Source of the DNA: Flavobacterium cheongpyeongense | GTDB lineage: Bacteria; Bacteroidota; Bacteroidia; Flavobacteriales; Flavobacteriaceae | Assembly (NCBI RefSeq): GCF_003202435.1 | Contig: NZ_QJHK01000020.1 | Location: 23,964-87,963, forward strand | Direction of reading: 5' to 3' | Length of the DNA stretch: 64,000 nucleotides | Shown: in pieces, positions 55,930 through 64,000 of the stretch | Layout: every line of letters starts with the position of its first letter | How positions within the stretch are numbered: position 1 is the stretch's first letter | Translations under genes and position numbers: made by a program | The notes under the pieces: model-generated | Told to the model about the DNA's origin: nothing | What the model saw: only the letters and a program-made list of their open reading frames with translations | Database searches by the model: none

Positions 55930-56751
55930 ATGCAAAAAACATTCTACCAAAAAGAGTTACTTATTAAAGCACCCCAACAAAGAAAAGGAGTAAATAATAA
56001 CAAAAAAGACATTGAAAAAATTCAGTCCTGGCTGAATTTATTTGCCATGCAAAATCCAGGATCAGGAACCGCAACGGGTATCGATGGTGATTTTGGACCC
56101 GCAACAGAAAAAGCAGTATTGAATTTTCAAAAATTTAATGGCTTACCCCAAACCGGTAGTGTAGATCAAAAAGTATTCGATATACTGGTATCACCACTCA
56201 AAAAAGCTTTTGAAGATCCTGTTTCAGGCAATAATTTGAGAGAATTAATTTTAAATACAGCCAAAAACCATCTTAAAAATCATCCTTTTGAACTCGTAAT
56301 CAACAATCAGAGTAATACTGGTCCTTGGGTGCGAAGTTATATGGATGGAAATGAAGGAACCGACTGGTTTTGGTGCATGGGATTTGTTCAGGCAATAATT
56401 GACCAGGCGGCTTCTATTCAGGGAAAAAACTTCAAAACCCTGATGCCATTAACCTATAGCTGCGATACTGTTGGTACAATTGGTATTCAAAAAAAAATAT
56501 TGACCCGTTTTCAAGTAGCAAGAACTAATCCGGCGTTAATAAAACCTGGAGATATATTTTTAATCCAAAAAACTACAAACGACTGGTTTCATACCGGAAT
56601 TGTAAGCGCGGTTCATGGCGATATACTTGAGACTTTTGAAGGTAACACCAATTCTGACGGTTCTCATAACGGAAATGCCGTCATGAACAGAATCAGAAAT
56701 TTTAAACAATCAAAAATTGATTTTTTTTCAATTGAATCATTAGTAGCATAA
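55930..56751 (+). CDS. Peptidoglycan-binding cysteine hydrolase (CHAP/NlpC-like) of the eCIS locus
   Basis: The 273-residue protein has no signal peptide. A peptidoglycan_binding_1 domain (about 25-92; IDGDFGPATEKAVLNFQKFNGL) precedes a cysteine-peptidase-like domain (about 100-270). The likely catalytic residues are C149 in WFWCMGFVQ and H221 in NDWFHTGIV, with ETFEGNTN supplying the polar third residue. The layout suggests an endopeptidase or amidase acting on the cell wall. In this locus it could release particles from the producer, or be loaded and open a bacterial target wall; both are inference. It ends one base before the ATPase start, so the pair is co-expressed. Confidence 0.78.
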   Translation: MQKTFYQKELLIKAPQQRKGVNNNKKDIEKIQSWLNLFAMQNPGSGTATGIDGDFGPATEKAVLNFQKFNGLPQTGSVDQKVFDILVSPLKKAFEDPVSGNNLRELILNTAKNHLKNHPFELVINNQSNTGPWVRSYMDGNEGTDWFWCMGFVQAIIDQAASIQGKNFKTLMPLTYSCDTVGTIGIQKKILTRFQVARTNPALIKPGDIFLIQKTTNDWFHTGIVSAVHGDILETFEGNTNSDGSHNGNAVMNRIRNFKQSKIDFFSIESLVA

Positions 56752-56752
56752 A

Positions 56753-58057
56753 ATGGAAAACGTGTTCACATACTTAAAAACCCAATTCGTATTTCAGCTT
56801 GACACTCTTTTTCAAGTCGAAAACCCAATGGATAAACCCGTTTTGCAACAAATCAGTTCAAACGGGTTTATCAACGAATTCATTATCGAAAATAACCTGG
56901 CAGAAATTGATATTCTTTTGTTGGGACTGGCTCTTGCGCCCCACCTGAAACCCGATTTTTTGAGTTCGATTATTGCCGAATATTTACCAAATGGCGGTGA
57001 ATTACCTGAGTTTGGTGGCATTAAAACGAAGAACCATCGCGGAATCTTACCAACGGGTGAAACGGCTCAGTTTTTAATTGCGGGAAATGATTTGGATGGC
57101 CGAATTTCATTCTATAATTACTTACACAATCAGTCTTTTCTCTATCAGAAAAGAATCCTCAAAATAGAATCTGTTCCAAATGGCGAACCCAAACTGAGTG
57201 GTTTACTGATTTTAGAAGACGAATACATCGAAAAATTTATTACCGGAAAAATCCTAAAACCGCAACTGAGCAGCGTATTCCCAGCACAATTAATTGAAAC
57301 ACAACTGGATTGGAATGATTTGATACTTAATTCTACTACTTTAAATCAAATTAAAGAAATAGAAACCTGGCTGAAATTCAATGAAATTTTGCTTCATGAC
57401 TGGGATATGAAAGCCAAAATCAAACCCGGTTTCAGAGTCATGTTTTACGGCGCACCGGGAACCGGGAAAACGCTTACGGCTTCTCTTTTGGGAAAATACA
57501 CCAAAAGAGATGTTTACCGAATTGATTTGTCTATGGTGGTTTCGAAATACATTGGAGAAACAGAAAAAAATCTTTCTTCTCTTTTTGATAAAGCGGCTGA
57601 TAAAGACTGGATTCTCTTTTTTGATGAAGCCGACGCTGTTTTTGGAAAAAGAACAAATGTCAGGGATGCACACGATAAATACGCCAATCAGGAAGTTTCG
57701 TATTTACTGCAGCGTATCGAAAATCATCCCGGACTGGTTATTCTCGCTTCCAATTTTAAAGCGAATATTGATACGGCTTTTACCCGAAGATTTCAATCTA
57801 TAATTGAGTTTGAAGTGCCTTCCTATGCCGAACGTTTACAGCTTTGGGAAAATAACCTGCCTAAAGGAATTAGAATTGCTGAAGATGTTAATCTGAATGA
57901 GCTTTCAAAAAAATACGACATTACAGGTGCTAATATTGTAAACATCATTCAATATGCCTGTCTGAGAACACTGGAGGAAGAAAACGAAGATATTAACCTT
58001 CATCATCTCCTTCAGGGAATAAAAAAAGAATATGTAAAGGAGGGAAAAATGATGTAA
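56753..58057 (+). CDS. eCIS AAA+ ATPase (Afp15/Pvc15-like)
   Basis: The 434-residue protein has an N-terminal recognition domain (about 1-200) and one AAA+ module. Walker A is GAPGTGKT (233-240), Walker B is ILFFDEADAVFG (about 283-294), and an arginine-finger-type TRRFQS lies near 345. Afp15-type ATPases are needed to assemble particles or load cargo in related systems. It is the final gene of the eCIS operon. Its first 22 codons also occur as a broken copy 940 bases upstream. Confidence 0.93.
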   Translation: MENVFTYLKTQFVFQLDTLFQVENPMDKPVLQQISSNGFINEFIIENNLAEIDILLLGLALAPHLKPDFLSSIIAEYLPNGGELPEFGGIKTKNHRGILPTGETAQFLIAGNDLDGRISFYNYLHNQSFLYQKRILKIESVPNGEPKLSGLLILEDEYIEKFITGKILKPQLSSVFPAQLIETQLDWNDLILNSTTLNQIKEIETWLKFNEILLHDWDMKAKIKPGFRVMFYGAPGTGKTLTASLLGKYTKRDVYRIDLSMVVSKYIGETEKNLSSLFDKAADKDWILFFDEADAVFGKRTNVRDAHDKYANQEVSYLLQRIENHPGLVILASNFKANIDTAFTRRFQSIIEFEVPSYAERLQLWENNLPKGIRIAEDVNLNELSKKYDITGANIVNIIQYACLRTLEEENEDINLHHLLQGIKKEYVKEGKMM

Positions 58058-58088
58058 TCTTAACGGTTAATCACATTGGCATAAAAGC

Positions 58089-58125
58089 GTACATCTGCCA
58101 AAAAAATATTTAATAACAGATGTAC
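58089..58125. terminator. Hairpin between convergent eCIS ATPase and DUF4249 genes
   Basis: GTACATCTG (58089-58097) pairs perfectly with CAGATGTAC (58117-58125) around a 19-base A/T-rich loop. It lies in the 94-base convergent gap and could end transcription from both sides. Confidence 0.55.
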
Positions 58126-58151
58126 TTACAAATCAATCTAAATCTAATCTT

Positions 58152-59000
58152 TTATTTTACCTGGTATGAAACTCTGTCTGCTTCACAAAGGCGAAAATAA
58201 CCAAAGGCGTAATTATTAGAATCATTTGTATTAATAATATTACCTCTAATATTACCTGAAGGAATCGAGAAAGGATTTCCTCCATATATTTCTAAAATTA
58301 ATTTCATATAGTTATAAAAGTTTTTAGAGATACCCCGATGTGTAATATTAACGGTATGTCCCGGTTTCATTTTGTCTTCATCAGAAAATCTCGTGCTGAT
58401 TTGATTTCCATTAATTAATTCATCATCTGTCAGCTCATATTCAGGAAAAATCAGGAATTCACTTTGATAATCAGTAAGATAACAATTAACCTCATCAACC
58501 GGATCTTGATAATAATAAGTAAGTTCAATTACATCTTCACCACCAAAATCCGGAACAATTTTTTGTTCTACCTTATCAATTGGTGTTACAGAACTCAGCT
58601 TTTCTACTGCTGTAAAACTTTGTCCTTCTGCAACTACGTAAAGTGTATAATTCATATTGATAACAGGAACAAAATTAGTACATACATAAAAACCTGGTTG
58701 AGTTTCATTAAAAGTAAAAACATCACCATCAGTGTTTTCAATCCTTACCTGAGCTCCTGAAACTTTTGGAGTCGTATTATTGTAATAAGGAGCTGTTTTA
58801 CTGATTTTAATCGTTTGCTCGTTACCTGTTGTTCCTTTTTCCCAAATGATTTCAGCATCTATGACTAGTTTTGTTTCACCAGTTTCTAGATCAAGAGTTA
58901 CCGTTTCTTCACATGATGAAAAAAACAGGACAAAAACGACACTAAATAAGATCACTGCTTTATTTGTAAAATTGTATTTTTTTAGCTTTTGCATATTCAT
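58152..59000 (-). CDS. DUF4249 outer-membrane lipoprotein partner of the TonB receptor
   Basis: The 282-residue protein has a lipoprotein signal ending FFSSC (C30) and a beta-rich DUF4249 body. Family-like segments are TVTLDLETGETKLVIDAEI at the start, SGAQVRIENTDGDVFTF and a C-terminal SGNIRGNIINTNDSNNYAFGYF (quoted in parts). DUF4249 proteins regularly follow TonB-dependent receptors in Bacteroidetes and are thought to help capture a ligand on the outer membrane. Its start shares one base with the receptor stop (TAATG), so translation is coupled. An alternative start two codons later is possible. Confidence 0.85.
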   Translation of the reverse strand: MNMQKLKKYNFTNKAVILFSVVFVLFFSSCEETVTLDLETGETKLVIDAEIIWEKGTTGNEQTIKISKTAPYYNNTTPKVSGAQVRIENTDGDVFTFNETQPGFYVCTNFVPVINMNYTLYVVAEGQSFTAVEKLSSVTPIDKVEQKIVPDFGGEDVIELTYYYQDPVDEVNCYLTDYQSEFLIFPEYELTDDELINGNQISTRFSDEDKMKPGHTVNITHRGISKNFYNYMKLILEIYGGNPFSIPSGNIRGNIINTNDSNNYAFGYFRLCEADRVSYQVK

Positions 59001-61618
59001 TAAAATTTAAAATTATAAGAAACACCGGGAACCATTCCAAAAATAGATAGCCTTCTGGTTTCATTCGCTCCTGTATCTTCATTAGTAGCAAACGTCATAG
59101 AAGCGGCATTTTGTCTGTTGTAGATATTATAAATACTAAATACCCAATAGCTCTGCCAGCCTTTCTTTTTATCAGGTTTAGGAGTGTAAGTTGCTGCCAG
59201 ATCTAAATGATGGTAAAGAGGTAGCCTGTTTTCATTTCTCAACGAAAAATTTGGGATGTTGATTCCTCCAAATTCATAATAGCCATTTGCATACGTTACA
59301 GGCTGACCCGATTGTAATGAAAAGTTGGCATTAAAAGACCATTTTGGATTATAGAGATAACTGCCTACAATATTCAAATTGTGCAGTTTATCATATCCTG
59401 ACAAATACCAGTTACCGTTTGCAACTCCAGGCTCTTCTGGTGTTCTTCCGGGAGTTTTTTGTTCTGCTCTGGACAGCGTATAAGAAATCCAGCCGGTGAA
59501 ATTTCCAGTATTTTTTCTAAACAATAATTCCAAACCATAGGATCTGGCTTTACCATTCAAAATAACCTGTTCTATATTGTTATTTGCCAATATATCTGCC
59601 CCATCTATATAATCTATGCGGTTCTGAATGTTTTTATAAAACAATTCCCCTTCTAAAGAATATTCATCTTCCTTAAAATTCTTAAAATATCCCAGAGCAT
59701 ATTGATCGAGAAGCTGTGGCTTTGTAAAAGGACCGCTTGGTGTCCATATATTCATTGGCAATGGAGACTGGGTATTGGATAAAATATGAATGTATTGGGC
59801 CATTCTGTTGTAGCTTGCTTTTACTGAAGTATTATCATTAAAAGCATATGATAAAGCTGCACGGGGTTCTAAATTATCAAATTTACTAATGGTTTCTCCG
59901 CTCCTATAAGATATGCTTCCGGTTGGAGTTCCTTCTTGATAAATATCATATAACGGATTGTATACAACTGCCTGTCCGCTTTCATAAGTACTGATTTCTT
60001 CTCCTCCCAAACGGTAGAACATACTATAACGAAGTCCATAACGAAGATTTAGTTGCTCTGTAATCTGATGTTCGAAATCAAGATAAGCAGAAGATTCTAA
60101 AGCATATTTTTTATCCAGTTGTTTGTAATTGAACTGTGAATCTGGACTGGTAGGCTGTACGGTTCCTGGATTAAAATCATAATACTGACCATCAATTCCG
60201 TAGCTCAGTTTTAGCTTCTCAGCTGTATTGTGATTCCAGTTATATTTAAATCCATAACTTTTTATGGTATTGTCCCATTCAAAGTTTTCCGGGTCAATTC
60301 CGAGATTAAAATTATAATCACTATAGAAAACAGATAGATTTGTATTTAAATTATCTGAAAAATTATGCTTCCAGCTTAAAATTCCCATTATATTCCCATA
60401 AGTACTTGAAAAACGATCGCTTATATCGAAAACATCGTTTCCTAAATACCCCGAAAATGCAATAGTGTTATTAGTCCCCAGACGATAATTCAATTTAGCA
60501 TTGATATCATAAAACATTGCTGAATTATTATTATCTGCCAGTTTTAAGAATAAATGGGCATATGAGGTTCGTGCTGCCAGAACGAAAGATCCTTTTTCTT
60601 TTTTGATTGGCCCCTGTGCCAACAGACGGCTGGATATTAAACCAATACCGCCGTTTACTTTGTAATTTTCAAAATCACCCGTTAGCTGACTGACATCAAG
60701 AACAGAAGAAACCCTGCCTCCAAATTTAGAAGGAATCCCTCCTTTGTACAAATCTAGTCCGTTGACAACATCTGCATTAAAAACAGAGAAAAAACCAAAC
60801 ATGTGGGAATCACCATAAACAGGAGCTCCGTCTAAAAGAATCAAATTCTGATCTGCTGCACCACCACGCACATTAAATCCTGATGAAGCTTCCCCTGCAT
60901 TTGTAACACCGGGCAATGTCAATAGTGATTTTAAAGGATCCGGCTCCCCCATCGCAGATGGAATTTTTTTGATCTCTTCCATCGTAAGTTTATTCACACT
61001 CATCTGAGTATTTCTTACATCAACAGCCTTGTTATTGGTTACAATTACCTGTTCCAGTTGCTGGCTGTCTGCTTCCATGTTAAAATTGATTCTTACGTCA
61101 TCAGAAACTGTTATTTGTTTTTCTTTGTTTTTAAAACCCACATAACTCACTACAACAGTATAAGTTCCTCTATTTAATTCAAATGAAAATATTCCCTTTG
61201 TGTCTGTTGTGACGCCAGTTTCCAATTCTTTTATAAAAATATTAGCACCAATAACCGGCTCTTTGTTTTCATCTAAAACCTGACCGCTAAGCTTATTTTT
61301 TTTTTTGGCTGCAGCTGCTTTGGAATTTTTTTGCTTCACGAAAATATTATTTCCGACGATGGAAAACTGAATCGAATTGTTCTTATTCAGTTCATTGATA
61401 AGCGCTTTTATTTCGATATTTTTATAAGTGCTCTTTTGATTAAAATACTTTTGGGTTGTGTTAATCTGATCTGTAAAAGCAAATTTGTAATCTGTTTGAT
61501 CTTCTATTTGCTTAAACACTTCTTTTAATATCATATTTTGATCTACAGTTACCGTTATATTCTGAGAGAATATAGATAAACTGAATAAAAAAAAGCATGC
61601 TGAAATTATATGCTTCAT
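59000..61618 (-). CDS. TonB-dependent receptor with STN signalling domain
   Basis: The 872-residue protein has a signal peptide (about 1-18) and an STN domain (about 20-97). A carboxypeptidase-regulatory-like domain (about 108-190; LSGQVLDENKEPVIGANIF) and a plug (about 200-330; FNVRGGAADQNLILLDGAPVYG in parts) precede the barrel ending VSYNFKF. The STN domain lets a receptor signal through a FecR-type anti-sigma factor, and exactly such a protein is encoded directly upstream. The imported ligand is unknown. Receptors with a DUF4249 partner are often not glycan transporters. Confidence 0.92.
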   Translation of the reverse strand: MKHIISACFFLFSLSIFSQNITVTVDQNMILKEVFKQIEDQTDYKFAFTDQINTTQKYFNQKSTYKNIEIKALINELNKNNSIQFSIVGNNIFVKQKNSKAAAAKKKNKLSGQVLDENKEPVIGANIFIKELETGVTTDTKGIFSFELNRGTYTVVVSYVGFKNKEKQITVSDDVRINFNMEADSQQLEQVIVTNNKAVDVRNTQMSVNKLTMEEIKKIPSAMGEPDPLKSLLTLPGVTNAGEASSGFNVRGGAADQNLILLDGAPVYGDSHMFGFFSVFNADVVNGLDLYKGGIPSKFGGRVSSVLDVSQLTGDFENYKVNGGIGLISSRLLAQGPIKKEKGSFVLAARTSYAHLFLKLADNNNSAMFYDINAKLNYRLGTNNTIAFSGYLGNDVFDISDRFSSTYGNIMGILSWKHNFSDNLNTNLSVFYSDYNFNLGIDPENFEWDNTIKSYGFKYNWNHNTAEKLKLSYGIDGQYYDFNPGTVQPTSPDSQFNYKQLDKKYALESSAYLDFEHQITEQLNLRYGLRYSMFYRLGGEEISTYESGQAVVYNPLYDIYQEGTPTGSISYRSGETISKFDNLEPRAALSYAFNDNTSVKASYNRMAQYIHILSNTQSPLPMNIWTPSGPFTKPQLLDQYALGYFKNFKEDEYSLEGELFYKNIQNRIDYIDGADILANNNIEQVILNGKARSYGLELLFRKNTGNFTGWISYTLSRAEQKTPGRTPEEPGVANGNWYLSGYDKLHNLNIVGSYLYNPKWSFNANFSLQSGQPVTYANGYYEFGGINIPNFSLRNENRLPLYHHLDLAATYTPKPDKKKGWQSYWVFSIYNIYNRQNAASMTFATNEDTGANETRRLSIFGMVPGVSYNFKF

Positions 61619-61719
61619 GAAATTTTGTATTTTTGGATTATTATTAAATTGGATAATTCTATACTGTCCTGACTATGATGAGGATGTTTAGTTTCGCGGC
61701 TAGTGCATCCTTTTCTTTT

Positions 61720-62562
61720 CTATCGAAAAGTAATCTGTTTTAATTCTTCATTTATTTCGAATTTTAGGTTATACATTTCTGATATTAATTGAACAATTGT
61801 TTTTAAATCTTCTTTTTTATTGATTCGAACTGTGATTCGCTGATTATCGTATTCCTTTGGAATAGTCATTTTGTAACCATAGTTAGCCATAATATAATCA
61901 GTCACGGCACTTAGTTTTTCGTTTTCAAAATCAGTAAACCTTTTGAATTCAAATACTTCAGCAATGTTGTTGCCGTAAATAAATTTTTCTCCCGGTTTCA
62001 GTATCCATTTTTTGTTCTGGTCTTTTACATTCATCTGAACACTTCCTTCATAAAGTGAAACAATTACACCGTTTTCACCTTGCGCTACCACAGTAAAAGA
62101 AGTTCCTAAAACTGTAGTTGTAGTTTCATTACAAAAAACCTGAAAAGGATGTTTTTTATCTTTTTTAACTTTAAAATAAGCTTCCCCTTCTACTGTTATT
62201 TTTCTGTTGAATTCAAAATTATCCGCATACACAATCTTAGAATCAGGACTCAACTCAACCCTCGAACTATCTGGCAAGACTACGATTTTGATTATTGAAG
62301 AAGTATTTTCAATTGTATTTGAAGTAAGGTAAAAAGGATCTTGTAGCGGACTTCTGTTAAAATAAATGCCAGTTCCTATCAGCATAAAAATTATAACTGC
62401 TGCTACCGCTGCATAACGCCAAACCCTGAACTTTGGTTTTTTCGAAGCAAAAGTTTTAGACTGAAATTCTTCCCACGAAGACATTTTTTCATTATCTGAA
62501 TGCAAAAGCGGGGTTTCGTTCCATAATTTTTCAAATTCCTCATCTAGTTTTTCTTTATCCAT
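61720..62562 (-). CDS. FecR-family anti-sigma factor
   Basis: The 280-residue protein has a short cytoplasmic part that should bind the sigma factor, one membrane helix (about 47-66; VWRYAAVAAVIIFMLIGTGI) and a periplasmic FecR domain (about 85-190; VLPDSSRVELSPDSKI, RKITVEGEAYFKV, VLGTSF). A C-terminal DUF4974-type domain follows (about 210-280; MTIPKEYDNQRITVRI). It should hold the ECF sigma factor inactive until the TonB receptor reports ligand. It is followed after 101 bases by the receptor gene. Confidence 0.93.
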   Translation of the reverse strand: MDKEKLDEEFEKLWNETPLLHSDNEKMSSWEEFQSKTFASKKPKFRVWRYAAVAAVIIFMLIGTGIYFNRSPLQDPFYLTSNTIENTSSIIKIVVLPDSSRVELSPDSKIVYADNFEFNRKITVEGEAYFKVKKDKKHPFQVFCNETTTTVLGTSFTVVAQGENGVIVSLYEGSVQMNVKDQNKKWILKPGEKFIYGNNIAEVFEFKRFTDFENEKLSAVTDYIMANYGYKMTIPKEYDNQRITVRINKKEDLKTIVQLISEMYNLKFEINEELKQITFR

Positions 62563-62568
62563 GACCTT

Positions 62569-62784
62569 TTATAGGTTAAGTTTTTTACAATAAAATCCTT
62601 GTTTAGTAAAAACACCATATACCATTTCCTGAATATCTCTATTGGTTTCGATCCTAAGAATTCTTTCGCGGTTTTTGAAATCAAAATTGATAATACAATC
62701 AGAAATGATGAATTGTAAAAGAATTACAAGCAAGCTTGCATCTTTCTTTGTCCTTACATTTGTTTTATACACTTCGATATGCAT
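62569..62784 (-). CDS. Small conserved-looking protein between sigma and anti-sigma genes
   Basis: I chose the start at 62784 (71 residues, MHIEVYKTNVRTKKDA). The frame stays open upstream, but that start matches small Bacteroidetes proteins beginning EVFKTNV that I recall, which end in a GFxCE/K-type segment as here (GVFTKQGFYCKK). The size and the pattern of two strands and helices suggest a ferredoxin-like fold similar to heavy-metal-associated domains, without the CxxC metal motif. It ends six bases before the anti-sigma gene and starts 44 bases after the sigma gene, so it is in the same operon. Its function is unknown. Confidence 0.6.
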   Translation of the reverse strand: MHIEVYKTNVRTKKDASLLVILLQFIISDCIINFDFKNRERILRIETNRDIQEMVYGVFTKQGFYCKKLNL

Positions 62785-62828
62785 TTTGGCTCTCGTTTTA
62801 TATATAACAAACGAAAGCAAAAAAGTTC

Positions 62829-63350
62829 CTAATGGTTTTTGATTTTTTTTCGAATAAATTTACTGGCTAGGTAAATATGATTGGCAATCGTTTTTTCAGA
62901 AAGGTCTGTGATTGTTGCAATCTCCTTATAGCTAAGGTTTTCGAGTTTATGCAGAGTAAAAATTTTTTGCTGCTGCTCAGGAAGCTGATTGATGAAATTT
63001 TGAAGTTTTTCCTGTCTTTCTTCAAAAATTCCGGTTTCCGTATCCACTTCTTCAGGCTGAAACTGTGAAGGATCAAACTGAATAATTTTATTTTCGCGGT
63101 TAACATGATTAATTATGATGTTCTTGCATATTACAAACAATTGTTTGTCAAATAAAACATCTTCATTAAGCAATTCTTTTTTATCATACAATCTTAAAAA
63201 AGTCTCCTGAACAAAATCCTGTGGTGTAAGAACTGCAAAATTAAATCGTTTGGCAATGCTAATCAGTTTGTCATAGTAATTTAAATAAGCCTGTTTGAAA
63301 GAAGCTTGATTGCCTTTTTTCAAACTCAATATAAACTTTCTGTTATCCAT
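62829..63350 (-). CDS. ECF sigma factor (sigma-70 family)
   Basis: The 173-residue protein has region 2 (about 10-80; QAYLNYYDKLISIAKRF, QDFVQETFLRLYD) and region 4 (about 115-165; LPEQQQKIFTLHKLENLSYKEIATITDLSEKTIANHIYLA in parts), with no region 3, as in ECF sigma factors. It begins the operon of sigma, small protein, FecR, TonB receptor and DUF4249, a FecI/FecR-type circuit. It probably directs RNA polymerase to this receptor operon and perhaps to others. Confidence 0.93.
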   Translation of the reverse strand: MDNRKFILSLKKGNQASFKQAYLNYYDKLISIAKRFNFAVLTPQDFVQETFLRLYDKKELLNEDVLFDKQLFVICKNIIINHVNRENKIIQFDPSQFQPEEVDTETGIFEERQEKLQNFINQLPEQQQKIFTLHKLENLSYKEIATITDLSEKTIANHIYLASKFIRKKIKNH

Positions 63351-63546
63351 AACGTAAACATGATAATAAGAGTTAACTCAATGTCCGAAATAATATTGTA
63401 TTCTAATATTTATACCCCTGTATCCTTTTCAAAATGCAGCTTAATCCACCATACAAAGAACAGAAAATTATTTTAGAGTATTTATATGAAAATTAAAGTC
63501 GGGCATTAACAAGTCGGGCCAAGAACCGATACTTACTTATACAAAA

Positions 63547-63602
63547 TAGCTTTTTTAAGATAAAAAAGTTAATTATGTTGATTTTTTATCTTAAAAAAGC
63601 TA
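63547..63602. repeat. Perfect 21-bp inverted repeat
   Basis: A 21-base arm at 63547-63567 (starting TAGCTTTTTTAAGATAAA) is repeated exactly in inverted form at 63582-63602 around a 14-base loop. It lies in the 608-base gap upstream of the sigma gene. It could be a bidirectional terminator, since each arm holds T-runs, or the end of a small mobile element. Confidence 0.85.
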
Positions 63603-63672
63603 CAATTAAAATGTTTTTTTATTAAATTTACACAAAAATTAAAAAACTATAAAATCATTTTAATCGTATATA

Positions 63673-63772
63673 AAGAAAACGATAATCTTTAGTAAGATGG
63701 ATTCAATTCACTGGAAACGTTTTTGGAAAAAAAATTGAATTTTATTTTGTTACGGGTTATCGTTTTTTCTTT
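63673..63772. repeat. 100-bp nested dyad, possible MITE-like or structured RNA element
   Basis: Outer arms AAGAAAACGATAA (63673-63685) and TTATCGTTTTTTCTT (63758-63772) face each other with a two-base bulge. An inner pair ATTCAATT and AATTGAAT lies between them. There is no coding frame. This nested symmetry is seen in small non-autonomous elements and in structured RNAs; I cannot tell which. Confidence 0.4.
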
Positions 63773-63894
63773 TTTATTAAATCATCTTTTCGCTTAGAAA
63801 TTTATAAAAACATTCATATATAACAATAAAAATCTTATTTTAGATTAAAAAATCAAAATGATTTTATATTTACTAACATTGTTGTCCGATAAAA

Positions 63895-63918
63895 AAGAAG
63901 CCAAATTAATGGCTTCTT
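63895..63918 (-). terminator. Hairpin with T-run near the right edge
   Basis: AAGAAGCCA (63895-63903) pairs with TGGCTTCTT (63910-63918), and the minus strand continues into T6. It could end a minus-strand transcript from beyond the window, or lie at the end of an insertion sequence. Confidence 0.6.
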
Positions 63919-63958
63919 AAAAAACATCGTAATTTAGAGTTGCAAAATTCAAATAACG

Positions 63959-64000
63959 ATGGGTAAAAATAAGTATTTTTCGACTAAATCTGTTTTCGGA
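63959..64000 (+). CDS. Possible start of a gene, transposase-like (cut by window edge)
   Basis: An ATG at 63959 opens 14 codons without a stop to the edge: MGKNKYFSTKSVFG. This resembles the N-terminus of IS4-family transposases of Bacteroidetes that I remember (M.K..YFS.KSVFGQL type). The fragment is too short for a firm call. Confidence 0.3.
   Translation, partial: MGKNKYFSTKSVFG

Overview
The window looks like a low-GC member of the Bacteroidetes, most likely Flavobacterium or a close relative. It has SusC/SusD pairs, a hybrid two-component regulator, a type IX secretion sorting tail, lipoproteins with Bacteroidetes-style lipoboxes, TAnnTTTG promoter boxes and starts without Shine-Dalgarno sequences. 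The species call is inference.

Region 1 (1-27932, all minus strand) is a polysaccharide utilisation locus. In transcription order it holds a LacZ-type GH2, a hybrid two-component sensor/regulator (HTCS), a DUF2264 protein, a GH105-type unsaturated uronyl hydrolase, SusC, SusD, a large T9SS-secreted GH128-like enzyme, a GH16 endo-hydrolase, a second GH2 and a GH78 alpha-L-rhamnosidase cut by the left edge. Together these suggest a beta-1,3-linked backbone with galactose, rhamnose and uronic acid decorations, for example type II arabinogalactan or a similar exopolysaccharide. No sulfatase is present.

Region 2 (27933-29316) is AT-rich and mostly non-coding. It has a tRNA-Glu(UUC) with a good promoter and terminator, and one copy of a roughly 190-bp dispersed element whose second copy lies upstream of the GH2/GH78 pair at about 5.9-6.1 kb.

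Region 3 (29317-58057, all plus strand) is an apparently complete extracellular contractile injection system (eCIS, Afp/PVC/AlgoCIS-like). It encodes a cap/terminator protein (DUF4255), sheath, two tube proteins, a small Afp6-like protein, a LysM tube/baseplate protein, a VgrG-like spike, a PAAR tip, a gp25-like protein, two large baseplate proteins, a 939-aa unknown, a tape-measure-type protein and an AAA+ ATPase. Between the tape-measure gene and the ATPase lies a cargo block of three DUF4157 (HExxH) proteins with a shared N-terminal leader and different C-termini. One ends in an unassigned beta-rich domain. One ends in a PD-(D/E)XK-like nuclease domain followed by an Imm52-like immunity gene. 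One ends in a HAE/PCxxC cytidine-deaminase-fold domain. A peptidoglycan-binding cysteine hydrolase follows, and a scar just upstream of it duplicates the hydrolase/ATPase gene junction. The cargo block is the most interesting part of the window.

Region 4 (58152-63350, minus strand) is an ECF sigma / FecR anti-sigma / TonB-receptor / DUF4249 lipoprotein signalling and uptake unit. It includes a small conserved-looking protein between sigma and anti-sigma. The last 650 bp are non-coding with strong inverted repeats, and may enter an insertion sequence at the right edge.
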